Below the pieces are notes generated by a model. That model did not search any database, was not told the DNA's origin, and worked only from the letters and a program-made list of their open reading frames with translations. The position numbers and the translations under genes are program-made. Below are positions 29,639-37,735 of a stretch of DNA of 64,000 nt, in pieces. Position 1 is the first letter of the stretch. Each line of letters starts with the position of its first letter. Where the stretch lies: positions 186,001 through 250,000 of the forward strand of contig JAKLJP010000001.1 in assembly GCA_023151115.1 (NCBI GenBank). The letters run 5' to 3'. The DNA comes from Anaerolineae bacterium. Lineage in GTDB: Bacteria > Chloroflexota > Anaerolineae > 4572-78 > J111.

Positions 29639-30295
29639 TTACCAATCAATCCCAGAGATGCTGCTGAATGGTGTTGTCGTCAATTTGGTCACGCCGGTTC
29701 CATCTGCACGCTTCAGATAGAGATCAGCAACCATTTGATCATTTTCTGAGCGGGTGACCACATAGGCGATGCGCTGCCCATCCGGTGAAGCGTCTTCGCT
29801 AACCACTGAATAAGGCCCGTAAACAAAGTCAATCTGTTGGCTGTCCGCTGACCAGGCCGGGACAAGGGGCGGACTCTCCCCATCGTAACGCCGGATGTAA
29901 GTCAGTCTTTTTAGCTCGCTCCCGTCGGCGTTCACCATATAGACCCCATAATACATCCCCCAGCCAAGCGCAAAGCCAATTTTCTGCCTGTCAGGCGACC
30001 AGCGAGGACAACACAGCGGTTCTTGGTCAACGTGAGCGAGCGTGGTTAATTCCTGGCTAGTAACATCTACCATGTAGATCTTGTTTGCAGAAGCAAAGAC
30101 TATTTTGTTCAGATTATTCGCCAGGGACAACGAGACAGTTGGCGTGAACACCGGCGCGGATATGGTAGCGGAGAGCACGGCTGTCACCTCAGTTTCGACC
30201 GGGTTGGTAGTCAGGCTAGGCAGCGGGAGTTGGTTGGTCCCAACGCGACAGCCGGCCAGAATCAGCACTGCCAGTACGGTTATTATTTTATACAA
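29639..30295 (-). CDS. Small PD40 beta-propeller lipoprotein
   Basis: 218 residues from a TTG at 30295; AGGATGAGA lies upstream and the frame has a correct lipoprotein signal immediately after it (MYKIITVLAVLILAGC). Residues ~70-215 hold three to four PD40 units (IYMVDVTSQELTTLAH, CCPRWSPDRQKIGFALG, LYLKRADGTGVTKLTT, ending ISGIDW). That is too few for a closed propeller, so it may be a shortened member or assemble with another one. Same strand and type as the PD40 proteins at 20481 and 25209. Confidence 0.72.
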   Translation of the reverse strand: MYKIITVLAVLILAGCRVGTNQLPLPSLTTNPVETEVTAVLSATISAPVFTPTVSLSLANNLNKIVFASANKIYMVDVTSQELTTLAHVDQEPLCCPRWSPDRQKIGFALGWGMYYGVYMVNADGSELKRLTYIRRYDGESPPLVPAWSADSQQIDFVYGPYSVVSEDASPDGQRIAYVVTRSENDQMVADLYLKRADGTGVTKLTTTPFSSISGIDW

Positions 30296-30407
30296 GGGGT
30301 CTCATCCTGAATTTCTACTGAGTTTGGATCCAACAGTAAATACGCCCAGATAGGGTAAATATTACATTGAAAGTCGTGGTCAAGTCAAAGTAGGAGGGAG
30401 GTCTGGC

Positions 30408-31415
30408 TTACTTCTCTCGTTCATTTATGACCACGAGTGTAACAAAGGTCAATTCTGTTTGACCGACCCTGCCGGTCACTTCCCAACAGCCCGGGGTGGA
30501 GAAGATGAGTCCGCTGGCCTGAAAGCCGGTCTCGCCGTACCCCTCAGGGATATTGGCCCGCAGCGGTGGGGCTGACGCATCCAGGCGACGGCCTTCAATC
30601 GTCAACCACCCGGCAACGCCGCGCCACCAGCCCCATTTCATCTCGGCCGAACCATCCGGGTTAACCTGGCCTGGCCCGCCGGCTTCAAATATCACTTTAC
30701 CATCGGGCCAGAGGACTGTCCACAATTGATCGTGGCCGTAATACTCTGGCGAAGGCTGCTCGCCGGGCGGGGTACTGCCATTGGGCGGGGTTACGGGGCA
30801 GGCAGATAGATTCTCAGTTCCGGCGTGGATTTCAAGGGTGGTCAGGGAGAATTCACCCTCGCCAGTAGGGGTAATCAAGCGTTGGCCGCTGCCGGCCTCA
30901 TATATTCCGGCGACCAGTTGGTACTGCCCGTCGGGCAAGGAATCGGGCAACTGGATGGCGGCGCAAGTGATCACGATATCGGGCGAGAAGCGACCCATTT
31001 GAGCGCAACCGGGTTCAGCCAGAGAGACATCGGTTTGAGCGATCAGGTTGGCGTTGGGGTCCAGTACATGCAAAAAGACGTTAAGCGGAGTTGTGAGGGG
31101 TTGGGTTTGCCAGAAGAGGGTCGTATTGACAGTGTTTCCTGGCATAAGGGGCAGGCTCGGCGCCTCAAAACTGAGCAGTTTGATCTGATTGCCAAAGGTT
31201 GCCAGTCCGGTCAGGGTGGGCCAGACTGCGGAATCATCAGCCGCGAGCGGGTTGGGCCTGCTAGTGATATCTGTAAGGTTAGCCGAGCTAGCCCCCGGTG
31301 CAGGAGCGGGATTGGCCGTCCAAAATGCCCAAATCGTGATCCCTACAGCCAGAAAGATCAGGCCGATTATCGCCGGTACGACGCCAGTAACCCTGAAACC
31401 GCTGTTTCGCATCAT
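30408..31415 (-). CDS. Membrane-anchored protein sharing the anti-sigma outer domain
   Basis: 335 residues from the ATG at 31415, preceded by AAGGAG; longer starts lack a ribosome site. Residues ~8-30 are a membrane anchor (VVPAIIGLIFLAVGITIWAF). Residues ~65-195 repeat the module seen outside the membrane in the anti-sigma factor: GLATFGNQIKLLSFE, NVFLHVLDPNANLIAQ, two Cys, LPDGQYQLVAGIYEAGSG, TTLEI. The C-terminal third (YYGHDQLWTVLWPDGKVIFE, KWGWWRGVAGWLTIEGRRL, GCWEVTGRVG) is a second beta domain I cannot name. The shared module suggests that it could interact with or compete for the ligand of the anti-sigma factor (inference). Confidence 0.7.
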   Translation of the reverse strand: MMRNSGFRVTGVVPAIIGLIFLAVGITIWAFWTANPAPAPGASSANLTDITSRPNPLAADDSAVWPTLTGLATFGNQIKLLSFEAPSLPLMPGNTVNTTLFWQTQPLTTPLNVFLHVLDPNANLIAQTDVSLAEPGCAQMGRFSPDIVITCAAIQLPDSLPDGQYQLVAGIYEAGSGQRLITPTGEGEFSLTTLEIHAGTENLSACPVTPPNGSTPPGEQPSPEYYGHDQLWTVLWPDGKVIFEAGGPGQVNPDGSAEMKWGWWRGVAGWLTIEGRRLDASAPPLRANIPEGYGETGFQASGLIFSTPGCWEVTGRVGQTELTFVTLVVINEREK

Positions 31416-31574
31416 TTTTCTCCTTGCAGACCTTGAAAGAGATTTGCTTTGTCGTCCTTTTAGATGCGCGCCGAAACAAAAACCGGAAATCAATCCTCAT
31501 GAAAAAAATCAGTTCTGTTGGACAGATTTTCCCCAATTGACACAGCTTATTAGATTTTGAAGGAGTTCTACTAA

Positions 31575-31919
31575 ATGATGAGTTACCTATCTACCTCACC
31601 ATTGCCTCGAGGGCAGTCCTCTTTTGTGACAACCCGTGAGCCTCTGACAGATGATGAGGTTATCACTCTGGACCTGGTGCTTCATACTGGCCAAGATCCC
31701 CGCGCCGTTTCCGGCTATGCCAAAGTTCAGGACATTTTCACAGGAAAATCGGATCTAACCTCGCCACGCCTGGTTAAGTTAACCTGGATCGCCCTACGAG
31801 CCGGGTTTGAGAGCGATCAATCCGGCAAGTCCGATGCCCTATTAGAGAGTGCCTGTCAGGTTTTGAGCTATGAAGAATTATCGCCTGATAAACAGTGCTA
31901 TCAGTACAAGGAGACGTGA
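31575..31919 (+). CDS. Unknown 114-residue protein at start of accessory block
   Basis: Begins with two ATG codons behind GAAGGAG and ends 2 bases before the methylase-like gene, so the two form an operon. Soluble, acidic, no recognised domain; mid-protein SGYAKVQDIFTGKSDLTSPR and a C-terminal Cys-containing helix (ALLESACQVLSYEEL) are the only notable stretches. It marks the switch from the minus-strand propeller genes to plus-strand accessory genes. Possibly a partner of the methylase-like protein (inference from spacing). Confidence 0.65.
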   Translation: MMSYLSTSPLPRGQSSFVTTREPLTDDEVITLDLVLHTGQDPRAVSGYAKVQDIFTGKSDLTSPRLVKLTWIALRAGFESDQSGKSDALLESACQVLSYEELSPDKQCYQYKET

Positions 31920-31921
31920 GC

Positions 31922-33193
31922 ATGAGTAGGAATATCCCCAAGCACAACAAGAGAAACCTCGACCAACCCTCAAAGGCATCTACCCCGGCTACGAATGGGG
32001 TTCATCCATCGCAAACCGCAGGTGGTTATGGGGCCTATGTCGTCAAATCAACCTCGACCAACGGCCATGGTCCGGTTGTTGCGGACGCCTCTGAAGGTAT
32101 CGCTGCCAAGAGACGACCTCAGAAACAAAAGAGCGTCCCAGTCTCCATGCGCAACAGTGAATACTATGTCAAGGAGATTATCCAGCGCCTGGAGAAAATC
32201 TACTCCCTAACCGGGACCCGACCCTCGCTTATCTTTGACGATTGGCTCAGCATTGTCGAAGCGACATTGACGACTTTGCCGGATCAGGTTAAGACGGTCG
32301 GCGCGACTGGTGGGTTTGCCGAAGACCCACCTGAGGTAAAAGCTATCTTTGAAGTGGTGCGAGCCCGCTATCAAAATACCTATAATCCAGAAGGCGCCAC
32401 CGCCGTTTGGGAATGCTTTGGCGAAGCGTTTAGCCTGCTATTGGAAAGCTCAGAAGAATTGTCGTTATGGGGTAGAGGGAGTGACGAGCCCGGTTATTCC
32501 GGTCCGGATATTTTGGGGGCGGTCTACCTCAAGTACGCTTCTTATGATCCCTCCTGGGCGGCTCAGTATTTCACTCCGTGGGCGGTTGCTTTGTTGGCGG
32601 CTAAAATTACCATTCAAAACGGCGAACGAGAAATTTATGACCGCTTAAAGAAAGCCTGCCTACACCCGGACAATGTATTGGGTCAAGCTGTGGTTTTGGC
32701 CTCACTCGCCCTGCCAGAAGAGGGGAACCTCGCTTCGGATTGGTTTTTTAACCATCTTATTCCGGCAGCCCTGCCATACTATGAACCTATTACCTTTAAT
32801 GAGCCGGCCGTTGGTTCAGGCGTGATGCTTTTGGCGGCGGCGGCGCAGTTCCCTAAGTGGGCTGTGCATAGAAATTTGGTGGTTTTTACGGGGCAAGACA
32901 TTGATAAGACTTGCGTGGCGATGGTTAAAATTTCATGCATGCTCCACGGGCTAAACGGGTACGGTTTAAGGCTGCACGTAGCCGCCTTGGAAGCGATCCA
33001 AGCTTATCAAAAGCGCCAGAATCGTCTTTTGGCCGCACCCAAACTCACTGGAGAGATAGTGGCTGAAGGCATCACCTCTGGTCAAACCCTCGACTGGTCT
33101 AACCCGCCTCATCCTCGTACGCCTGCGCCGTATACTTATGAAAGTATGTTCCGGCGAGCTGCTCATTCACTGGAACGGGTAGTGGCTCAGTAG
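31922..33193 (+). CDS. N6-DNA-methylase-like protein with atypical motif IV
   Basis: 423 residues from the ATG at 31922 (GGAGACGTGAGC upstream). Residues 1-75 are a basic, low-complexity tail. The core resembles N6-adenine DNA methylases of type I restriction modules: FTPWAVALLAAKI in the helical lead-in, SAM-binding motif I as FNEPAVGSGVMLLAAAA, then GQDIDKTCVAMVKISCMLHG, a family hallmark. The catalytic D/N-P-P-Y/F is not found at the usual distance; the only candidate is NPPH at ~394-397 close to the C-terminus, with His in place of the aromatic residue. It may be a solitary modifier or an inactive SAM-binding protein. There are no restriction or specificity subunits nearby. Confidence 0.7.
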   Translation: MSRNIPKHNKRNLDQPSKASTPATNGVHPSQTAGGYGAYVVKSTSTNGHGPVVADASEGIAAKRRPQKQKSVPVSMRNSEYYVKEIIQRLEKIYSLTGTRPSLIFDDWLSIVEATLTTLPDQVKTVGATGGFAEDPPEVKAIFEVVRARYQNTYNPEGATAVWECFGEAFSLLLESSEELSLWGRGSDEPGYSGPDILGAVYLKYASYDPSWAAQYFTPWAVALLAAKITIQNGEREIYDRLKKACLHPDNVLGQAVVLASLALPEEGNLASDWFFNHLIPAALPYYEPITFNEPAVGSGVMLLAAAAQFPKWAVHRNLVVFTGQDIDKTCVAMVKISCMLHGLNGYGLRLHVAALEAIQAYQKRQNRLLAAPKLTGEIVAEGITSGQTLDWSNPPHPRTPAPYTYESMFRRAAHSLERVVAQ

Positions 33194-33556
33194 AAAGTTA
33201 TATAAAATTGGGTATTGACAATAGATTAATAGCCTGTTAAACTAATAATATACGTAATTAAATTTCTCCTCCTATAATTTACCCCTTTTTATTCCAACCA
33301 CATAAAGAAGCAGTAAGACCGACGTGACGGCGCACTCGCGAGCGGACAGGTGGTTTTTGTAAACTGCCTCGGTCCGGCGTTGCTTTGCCCGGCCGTTTTT
33401 GCTGGCTCTATACTTCTTTCCGCAAACGGGTTGGCGCCTGCCGGCCTGTTTGTTATTCCTCCATTCTCTCGAAAAGGAGGTGACTTACCTTCTCAAAACT
33501 TTAATTCTTTTGATTCCATCAAAATTCCAGGCTGAAGCCTGGTAAGGAGCTTAATC
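33194..33556 (+). promoter_or_regulatory. Promoter and long leader before the 33557 gene
   Basis: TTGACA (33215-33220) and TAAACT (33238-33243) are separated by 17 bases, a good sigma-70 promoter. Transcription would leave a leader of about 310 bases with no convincing gene. It contains AAAGGAGGTGA at 33473-33483, a full match to the ribosome's anti-Shine-Dalgarno but with no ATG at proper distance (a GTG overlapping it opens a 21-codon frame). A hairpin CCAGGC-TGAA-GCCTGG at 33527-33542 ends one base before the true AAGGAG (33544-33549). This arrangement could control translation; no known riboswitch was recognised. Confidence 0.5.
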
Positions 33557-34801
33557 ATGTTTCAACCTAATAATTATCACCCGGATGAACATTTAGATGA
33601 TCATTCAGACGACAACTCCATCCTCTGGCTCCCTGTCATTTTGGCAGCGAGCATTGCTATCCCTCTGATGGCCGGGTATTTGTTCGCCACCGCTCTGGTT
33701 AAAGTCAAGCAAAAACCTGCCGTCGCCCCGGATCCTCAGCAACCACCAACCCAGCCGACTCCGGCCCCCACTCCCGCCACGTCGATGATGCTTACCGAAG
33801 AAACGATCCCAGTGACGGCGTTTGAGTCGGACAAGGAATCTGTGGGTCAGGCAGCCGCTCCCCAACCTGCCAATTCTAAGCCGGCAGCAACCCCGTTTTG
33901 CGCGGTGCATGACCCCCAGTTAGATTTCTCCCCCGTTGAGATGTTGATCAAAAACAAGAGCCAGCGGGTCAGATCTTATAACCTGGATAAGAATGGCCTC
34001 GACCGGGTGGTTGCCGTTATCTTAAGCGAGGTGGCCGCCGGCGCGCATGAATCCGGTCCCTGGTTAGAGGGCCAACCAGGTGAGACGGCCCAACTGGAAG
34101 GCGAGCTCATCCAGTTTAATGTCGAGCAGTACGAACCCGGCCGCTGGATGCATGTTGAGCATGTGGCCTACGAACGTGCGGCTGACACCATGAAGCATGG
34201 TGTTTTGACGGCGGTGGCTGCTTTTACTCAAAAGACCGGATTTCCGATAGGGGTGCTGAGACCTTACTTAACTACCTGCCAGAATAAGGGTCATGGAGTA
34301 GTTGAATTCGAGTTGGGCCTGGACCTCACCACCACAGATCTATTCGGCAAAGAACCGACGTTTAATTTTGATAACAGAGTACAGCTGCCGCAGGGGTCGT
34401 GGCTGTTCGCACCGGAGGTGAGGCCGGGTTATAAAGGCGCTGATGCCCGAGGTCACATCGAAGCCTGCCAGGGGTTGATGAAAGCCGCTATCGAAGCGTT
34501 GACGGTGTTTACCCTGACCACCGGCGACACAGTCGAGGGGCTGTTGGTTTTTCCGGTCATAACCGATGACGCCGATGGCTTAACCATTTCTTATCATCCT
34601 GACGGAGTGGATGTTTTGTTTGGCGACTCGCTCGAGGAAGCGGCAGTTGAGCCGGCTCTGGTCCAGTCAACCGCAGTCGTTCCGATGGAGATAATCCCCG
34701 CCGCTGAAGCAGCGGCTGTATTCCCCAAACCGCTTCCGGTCATGCGGCCATTGGATAGTCCTCCCATCGTTGCCGTCGAAGCCTCTTCCGTCGGCGTTTA
34801 A
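33557..34801 (+). CDS. Unknown single-pass membrane protein with C-terminal soluble domain
   Basis: 414 residues. Acidic His/Asp-rich N-terminus (1-20), membrane helix at ~23-45 (LWLPVILAASIAIPLMAGYL), Pro/Thr-rich linker (~55-75, 90-110), then a soluble domain (~120-370) without a recognised family: VRSYNLDKNGLDRVVAVILS, RWMHVEHVAYERAADTMKHG, TTCQNKGHGVVEFELGLDL. Good AAGGAG before the ATG. First gene of a unit that continues with two small membrane proteins. The context is an integrated mobile block, so a role in conjugation or cell-envelope attachment is possible but unproven. Confidence 0.65.
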   Translation: MFQPNNYHPDEHLDDHSDDNSILWLPVILAASIAIPLMAGYLFATALVKVKQKPAVAPDPQQPPTQPTPAPTPATSMMLTEETIPVTAFESDKESVGQAAAPQPANSKPAATPFCAVHDPQLDFSPVEMLIKNKSQRVRSYNLDKNGLDRVVAVILSEVAAGAHESGPWLEGQPGETAQLEGELIQFNVEQYEPGRWMHVEHVAYERAADTMKHGVLTAVAAFTQKTGFPIGVLRPYLTTCQNKGHGVVEFELGLDLTTTDLFGKEPTFNFDNRVQLPQGSWLFAPEVRPGYKGADARGHIEACQGLMKAAIEALTVFTLTTGDTVEGLLVFPVITDDADGLTISYHPDGVDVLFGDSLEEAAVEPALVQSTAVVPMEIIPAAEAAAVFPKPLPVMRPLDSPPIVAVEASSVGV

Positions 34802-34856
34802 CTGCCAAAACGGCACTTTAGCTAAAAAACCTTAATCACTTTTCAGGAGATGTCCA

Positions 34857-35258
34857 ATGAATTTCCAATCACTCAAATCTAAATTCGATCAAGCAATGAG
34901 CGCCGTTAAACAAATCTCCACCACCACTAGGGTGAACCTGGCGACGTTCTGGAACAAACAGAAGCAGTCCATTCTGTGGACTATCGCTATCGCCCTGCTG
35001 GCTGTAATGGTCACAACTCTGTTTGTTTACCTTTGGCGTCGCTCGGCCCTATTCCGGGCAGTCGTACTGGCCCTGGTCTCCAGCCTGGCACTGGGCCTGA
35101 ACAATATCCTGGATTGGCTGAAGAACCGCATCCCCCAAGAGCAGCCAGTTACCGTGACGCCAGAGCCGGTCTTGTCATTTGGCGAAGCCTCTGCCGCCGG
35201 ATCTAGGGACTCTATTGCGTCTTTTGAGGGGGAGCGTGTTTTAGCGGTTAGCGAGTGA
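34857..35258 (+). CDS. Small two-helix membrane protein, copy 1
   Basis: 133 residues, AGGAG before the ATG. Amphipathic N-terminal helix (FQSLKSKFDQAMSAVKQ), then two adjacent hydrophobic segments at ~40-60 (ILWTIAIALLAVMVTTLFVY) and ~65-85 (LFRAVVLALVSSLALGL) separated by LWRRS, then NNILDWLKNRIPQEQP and a disordered tail. It is a paralogue of the gene at 35487, with the same segments in the same order. A terminator-like hairpin follows. Family unknown; probably a small membrane partner of the 33557 product. Confidence 0.68.
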   Translation: MNFQSLKSKFDQAMSAVKQISTTTRVNLATFWNKQKQSILWTIAIALLAVMVTTLFVYLWRRSALFRAVVLALVSSLALGLNNILDWLKNRIPQEQPVTVTPEPVLSFGEASAAGSRDSIASFEGERVLAVSE

Positions 35259-35309
35259 TCGCGTTCACCTATCCCACAGTTCAACTCCAACTGTCTGCAA
35301 CATTTATCT

Positions 35310-35343
35310 AAACAGACCAGCCTGCTATAGGGCTGGTCTGTTT
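35310..35343 (+). terminator. Terminator-like hairpin after small membrane gene 1
   Basis: A perfect 13-base-pair stem AAACAGACCAGCC / GGCTGGTCTGTTT with a loop of eight bases. The T-run after it is short, so it may terminate weakly or protect the 3' end. Confidence 0.6.
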
Positions 35344-35486
35344 GCTGCCATCTAAAGTCAAGGAGGTAATGCCGCCGAAACCAATCTTAACCGAATAGAG
35401 GGCTGTCCCCGCAACAACTTGTTTCGTTATTTAATCCTCTTACCAAAAAATCTATTCAATATTGTAACCCTACAAAGGAGAACCTC

Positions 35487-35903
35487 GTGAACATCCAAAC
35501 ACTCAAAGCCAAATTTGACCAAGCCGTCGCCGGTTTCAAGCTGGCCTTCAATAAGGTTCGAATAAACTTGGTTGCATTTTGGGCTAATCACAGGCGCACC
35601 ATTCTACGCCTCGTGGCCCTCATGGTTATCGGGGTAGTTATCTCTGTGCTGTGCGTCTATTTCTGGCGCCGCTCCTCGGTTTTTCGTGCGGTCGTGCTGG
35701 CTATGGTCGCTGGTCTGGCCCTGGGCCTGAACAATATCCTGGCCTGGCTGAAGAATCACATCCCACAGGAGCAGCCGGTTAGGGCGGTCGGGCACCCGAT
35801 TGATGACTTTATCGGCGAACCGACTACTAATTATACTGGTTACAACGTGGTGGGCGCCGAGGATCCGAGCCTGTTTTTGGCTGCCGACGGGCGGATGAAC
35901 TAA
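35487..35903 (+). CDS. Small two-helix membrane protein, copy 2
   Basis: 138 residues from a GTG with AAAGGAG upstream. Paralogue of the 34857 gene: MNIQTLKAKFDQAVAGFKLA, membrane helices at ~40-60 (TILRLVALMVIGVVISVLCV) and ~65-85 (VFRAVVLAMVAGLALGLNN), then NNILAWLKNHIPQEQPV. The C-terminal tails of the two copies differ. The IS701-like element inserted directly after its stop codon (TAA 35901-35903), leaving the gene whole but moving its terminator 1.5 kb away. Confidence 0.68.
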   Translation: MNIQTLKAKFDQAVAGFKLAFNKVRINLVAFWANHRRTILRLVALMVIGVVISVLCVYFWRRSSVFRAVVLAMVAGLALGLNNILAWLKNHIPQEQPVRAVGHPIDDFIGEPTTNYTGYNVVGAEDPSLFLAADGRMN

Positions 35904-35904
35904 G

Positions 35905-37369
35905 TTCGACTTTGTACATTATCAAGTTAATAACAGACGGCATAAGCGAGCCGTTGCAGGTCAGTTCGAGGAATTAAGAGCAGGTCAGGGTCAACAGCAC
36001 TTGTCTGATAATTAAAGTTGCCCCACAACGCTTGCCGAACCAAGGCCAGGACATCACTAAAACTGGCTACGGTTTTGTGATACCAGGCACTCTGCGGTAA
36101 AGGCAATTGACCGTGCGGGTAGAGGGCCTGGCCGAGCAAGACGACCAGACTGAACAGGCCAAACAGCGCGGGCGTGGTCCGTTCAATAGCTAGGTCATTC
36201 CACTGGCGCTGGGTCTCGATGCCTAGATGGGCTCGACTTTCCTCAAAAGTAACCTCAATGGACCAGCGTTTGACGACATCGGTGACGATGGTCGGAGCAG
36301 GCTGCTCCAGGTCGGTCGAGAAGTAAGCCCGGGTTGGTAACTTGCCGGCAGGGTCACGAACCAGAACCCAACGGATAGGTAGGGGCGCGGTGCCGGTGGA
36401 GTACCATAGGGCGGTGTCGCTGGTCCAGTCCAAGACCTTGTGTTCACCGTTATACCAGTCAAACTGACGGCGCTGCCAGAGGGTGCTGGCTTGACCGGCA
36501 ACGTGGGCCAAGTTCGGCAATCGCTGCCCAACCACCCGAGGTCGTCCAACCTGCTTGCCCATCACACACGGTGGGGGTTCAAACAGACGAGCATCCAGCC
36601 GTAACGGAGCAATCAAGGTGACCTCACTCTTCAGACAGCTCAAGCCGAGTTCAATCACGCTGTAAGCACCATCTCCGATGAGTTTGATCCGCCGGCCTGG
36701 CAAGACTCGTCTGGCCCACTGGGCCATTTGTCCCGCCCGCTGAGCCACGGTCTGGTGTCGTTGGCCCAATTGTTGACTGACTTTGGGGGTCATCAACAAG
36801 ACACTCAAACAGGGTAAAGCCCAGTGGTGCCGGCTCCAGGGTAACTTGACCACCACCGCTAGTACCTGCCAGCGTAAGCCACTCGTGCTGACATTCAGCC
36901 CTTGACTGGAGGCCAAACTATCCCGCCAATGACCCCGTTTGCTGATCTTCCGGCCCCAGCGCCGTTCTAGAGTTTCATCTATCACCAGGTCAACCGTCGC
37001 TCCAGCGATCACCAACGTGGTCACCAACAACTGGAGCAACAGAGCGCTCACCTGCAATCCTGACCAATTGGCCCGGTTCAACAGGTGATGATACTTGGTC
37101 CACTGCTGATGCTGTTGGTAACCTACCGCTCGTAAAGCCGCTGTTACTGTCCGGCGGCCTCGGGCCAGAATTGTCCCAGCCAATAACACCACCACTTTCC
37201 GATACGAAGGCTGGGTAAAAGCTGGTGCAAAATGGGCGAATACGGTTATAATTTCGGAAGGAAGGAACATCGAATTCTCCTGAGGTTGATAGTGGTTTGG
37301 CGATTACTATCTTACCTCAGATGGCTCGTTTGTTCCTTCCTCCTCTTCTAAAAATTGTACAAAGTCGAA
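35905..37369. mobile_element. IS701-like insertion sequence with CTAAG target duplication
   Basis: About 1.46 kb. Ends are inverted repeats: TTCGACTTTGTACA at 35905-35918 and its complement TGTACAAAGTCGAA at 37356-37369. CTAAG flanks both sides (35900-35904 and 37370-37374). IS701 elements are known to duplicate a four-base YTAR site; CTAA fits, and one further base also matches, so the exact element edge may differ by one base. Transposase and both ends are intact. Confidence 0.8.
35927..37270 (-). CDS. DDE transposase, IS701-like (DDE_5 type)
   Basis: 447 residues. The start FTQPSYRKVVVLLAGTILAR and WTKYHHLLNRANWSGLQVS are typical of this transposase group. Catalytic candidates: Asp in TVDLVIDETLERRWGRKISK, Asp in RIKLIGDGAYSVIEL and Glu in KRWSIEVTFEESRAHLGIE. 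Lies inside the inverted repeats at 35905-37369 and is oriented against the genes around it. The family name is from recognition of pattern and is less certain than the transposase call. Confidence 0.87.
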   Translation of the reverse strand: MFLPSEIITVFAHFAPAFTQPSYRKVVVLLAGTILARGRRTVTAALRAVGYQQHQQWTKYHHLLNRANWSGLQVSALLLQLLVTTLVIAGATVDLVIDETLERRWGRKISKRGHWRDSLASSQGLNVSTSGLRWQVLAVVVKLPWSRHHWALPCLSVLLMTPKVSQQLGQRHQTVAQRAGQMAQWARRVLPGRRIKLIGDGAYSVIELGLSCLKSEVTLIAPLRLDARLFEPPPCVMGKQVGRPRVVGQRLPNLAHVAGQASTLWQRRQFDWYNGEHKVLDWTSDTALWYSTGTAPLPIRWVLVRDPAGKLPTRAYFSTDLEQPAPTIVTDVVKRWSIEVTFEESRAHLGIETQRQWNDLAIERTTPALFGLFSLVVLLGQALYPHGQLPLPQSAWYHKTVASFSDVLALVRQALWGNFNYQTSAVDPDLLLIPRTDLQRLAYAVCY

Positions 37370-37413
37370 CTAAGCAATTTCATTCGCCGGAGGGTGTGTA
37401 TTGCCTTTAGCGA

Positions 37414-37447
37414 AAAGCCTCGTCTGAAACCAGGCGAGGCTTTTTTT
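37414..37447 (+). terminator. Rho-independent terminator displaced by the IS
   Basis: Stem AAAGCCTCG-TCTG / CAGG-CGAGGCTTT (13 pairs, one G-U) with loop AAAC, followed by TTTTT. It lies 40 bases past the right end of the IS701-like element. Removing the element would put it about 45 bases behind the stop of the gene ending at 35903, so it is most likely that operon's original terminator. Confidence 0.8.
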
Positions 37448-37695
37448 GTTGTTAGACTCTGTCGCTGCTTCTCGGAAACAGCAGACCGAAACTTCCTATT
37501 AGAACCTAGCAGTTCGAGCTCTGACACATCCAAGCCGCTATCCGATCTGGATCGGACGCAGCAGGACGCACGCCTCCACATCTTTTGAGCTCTTAGGCAT
37601 TACCTTCTCCGGTCATTGGGAATTGCAGTACATAGAATCGATGATGCTTTGAGGACGGTTAGGTAGCGGTATAGAAGAAAAACAACCTTACATGC

Positions 37696-37735
37696 ACGGC
37701 GACGTCCCTTATGAATGTCGCCGTTTTTCTTTTTA
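37696..37735 (+). terminator. Free-standing rho-independent terminator
   Basis: Stem ACGGCGAC / GTCGCCGT (37696-37703 and 37717-37724) followed by TTTTCTTTTT. There is no protein gene immediately upstream on the plus strand, so it may end a small RNA transcript. Confidence 0.7.

Noticed and set aside
33350..33535. 61-codon open frame in the leader of the 33557 gene
   Set aside because: No ribosome site at its start and no recognisable content; the leader structure explains the region better.
37355..37588. 77-codon frames on both strands after the IS701-like element
   Set aside because: They run through the element end and the terminator, so they cannot be real genes.
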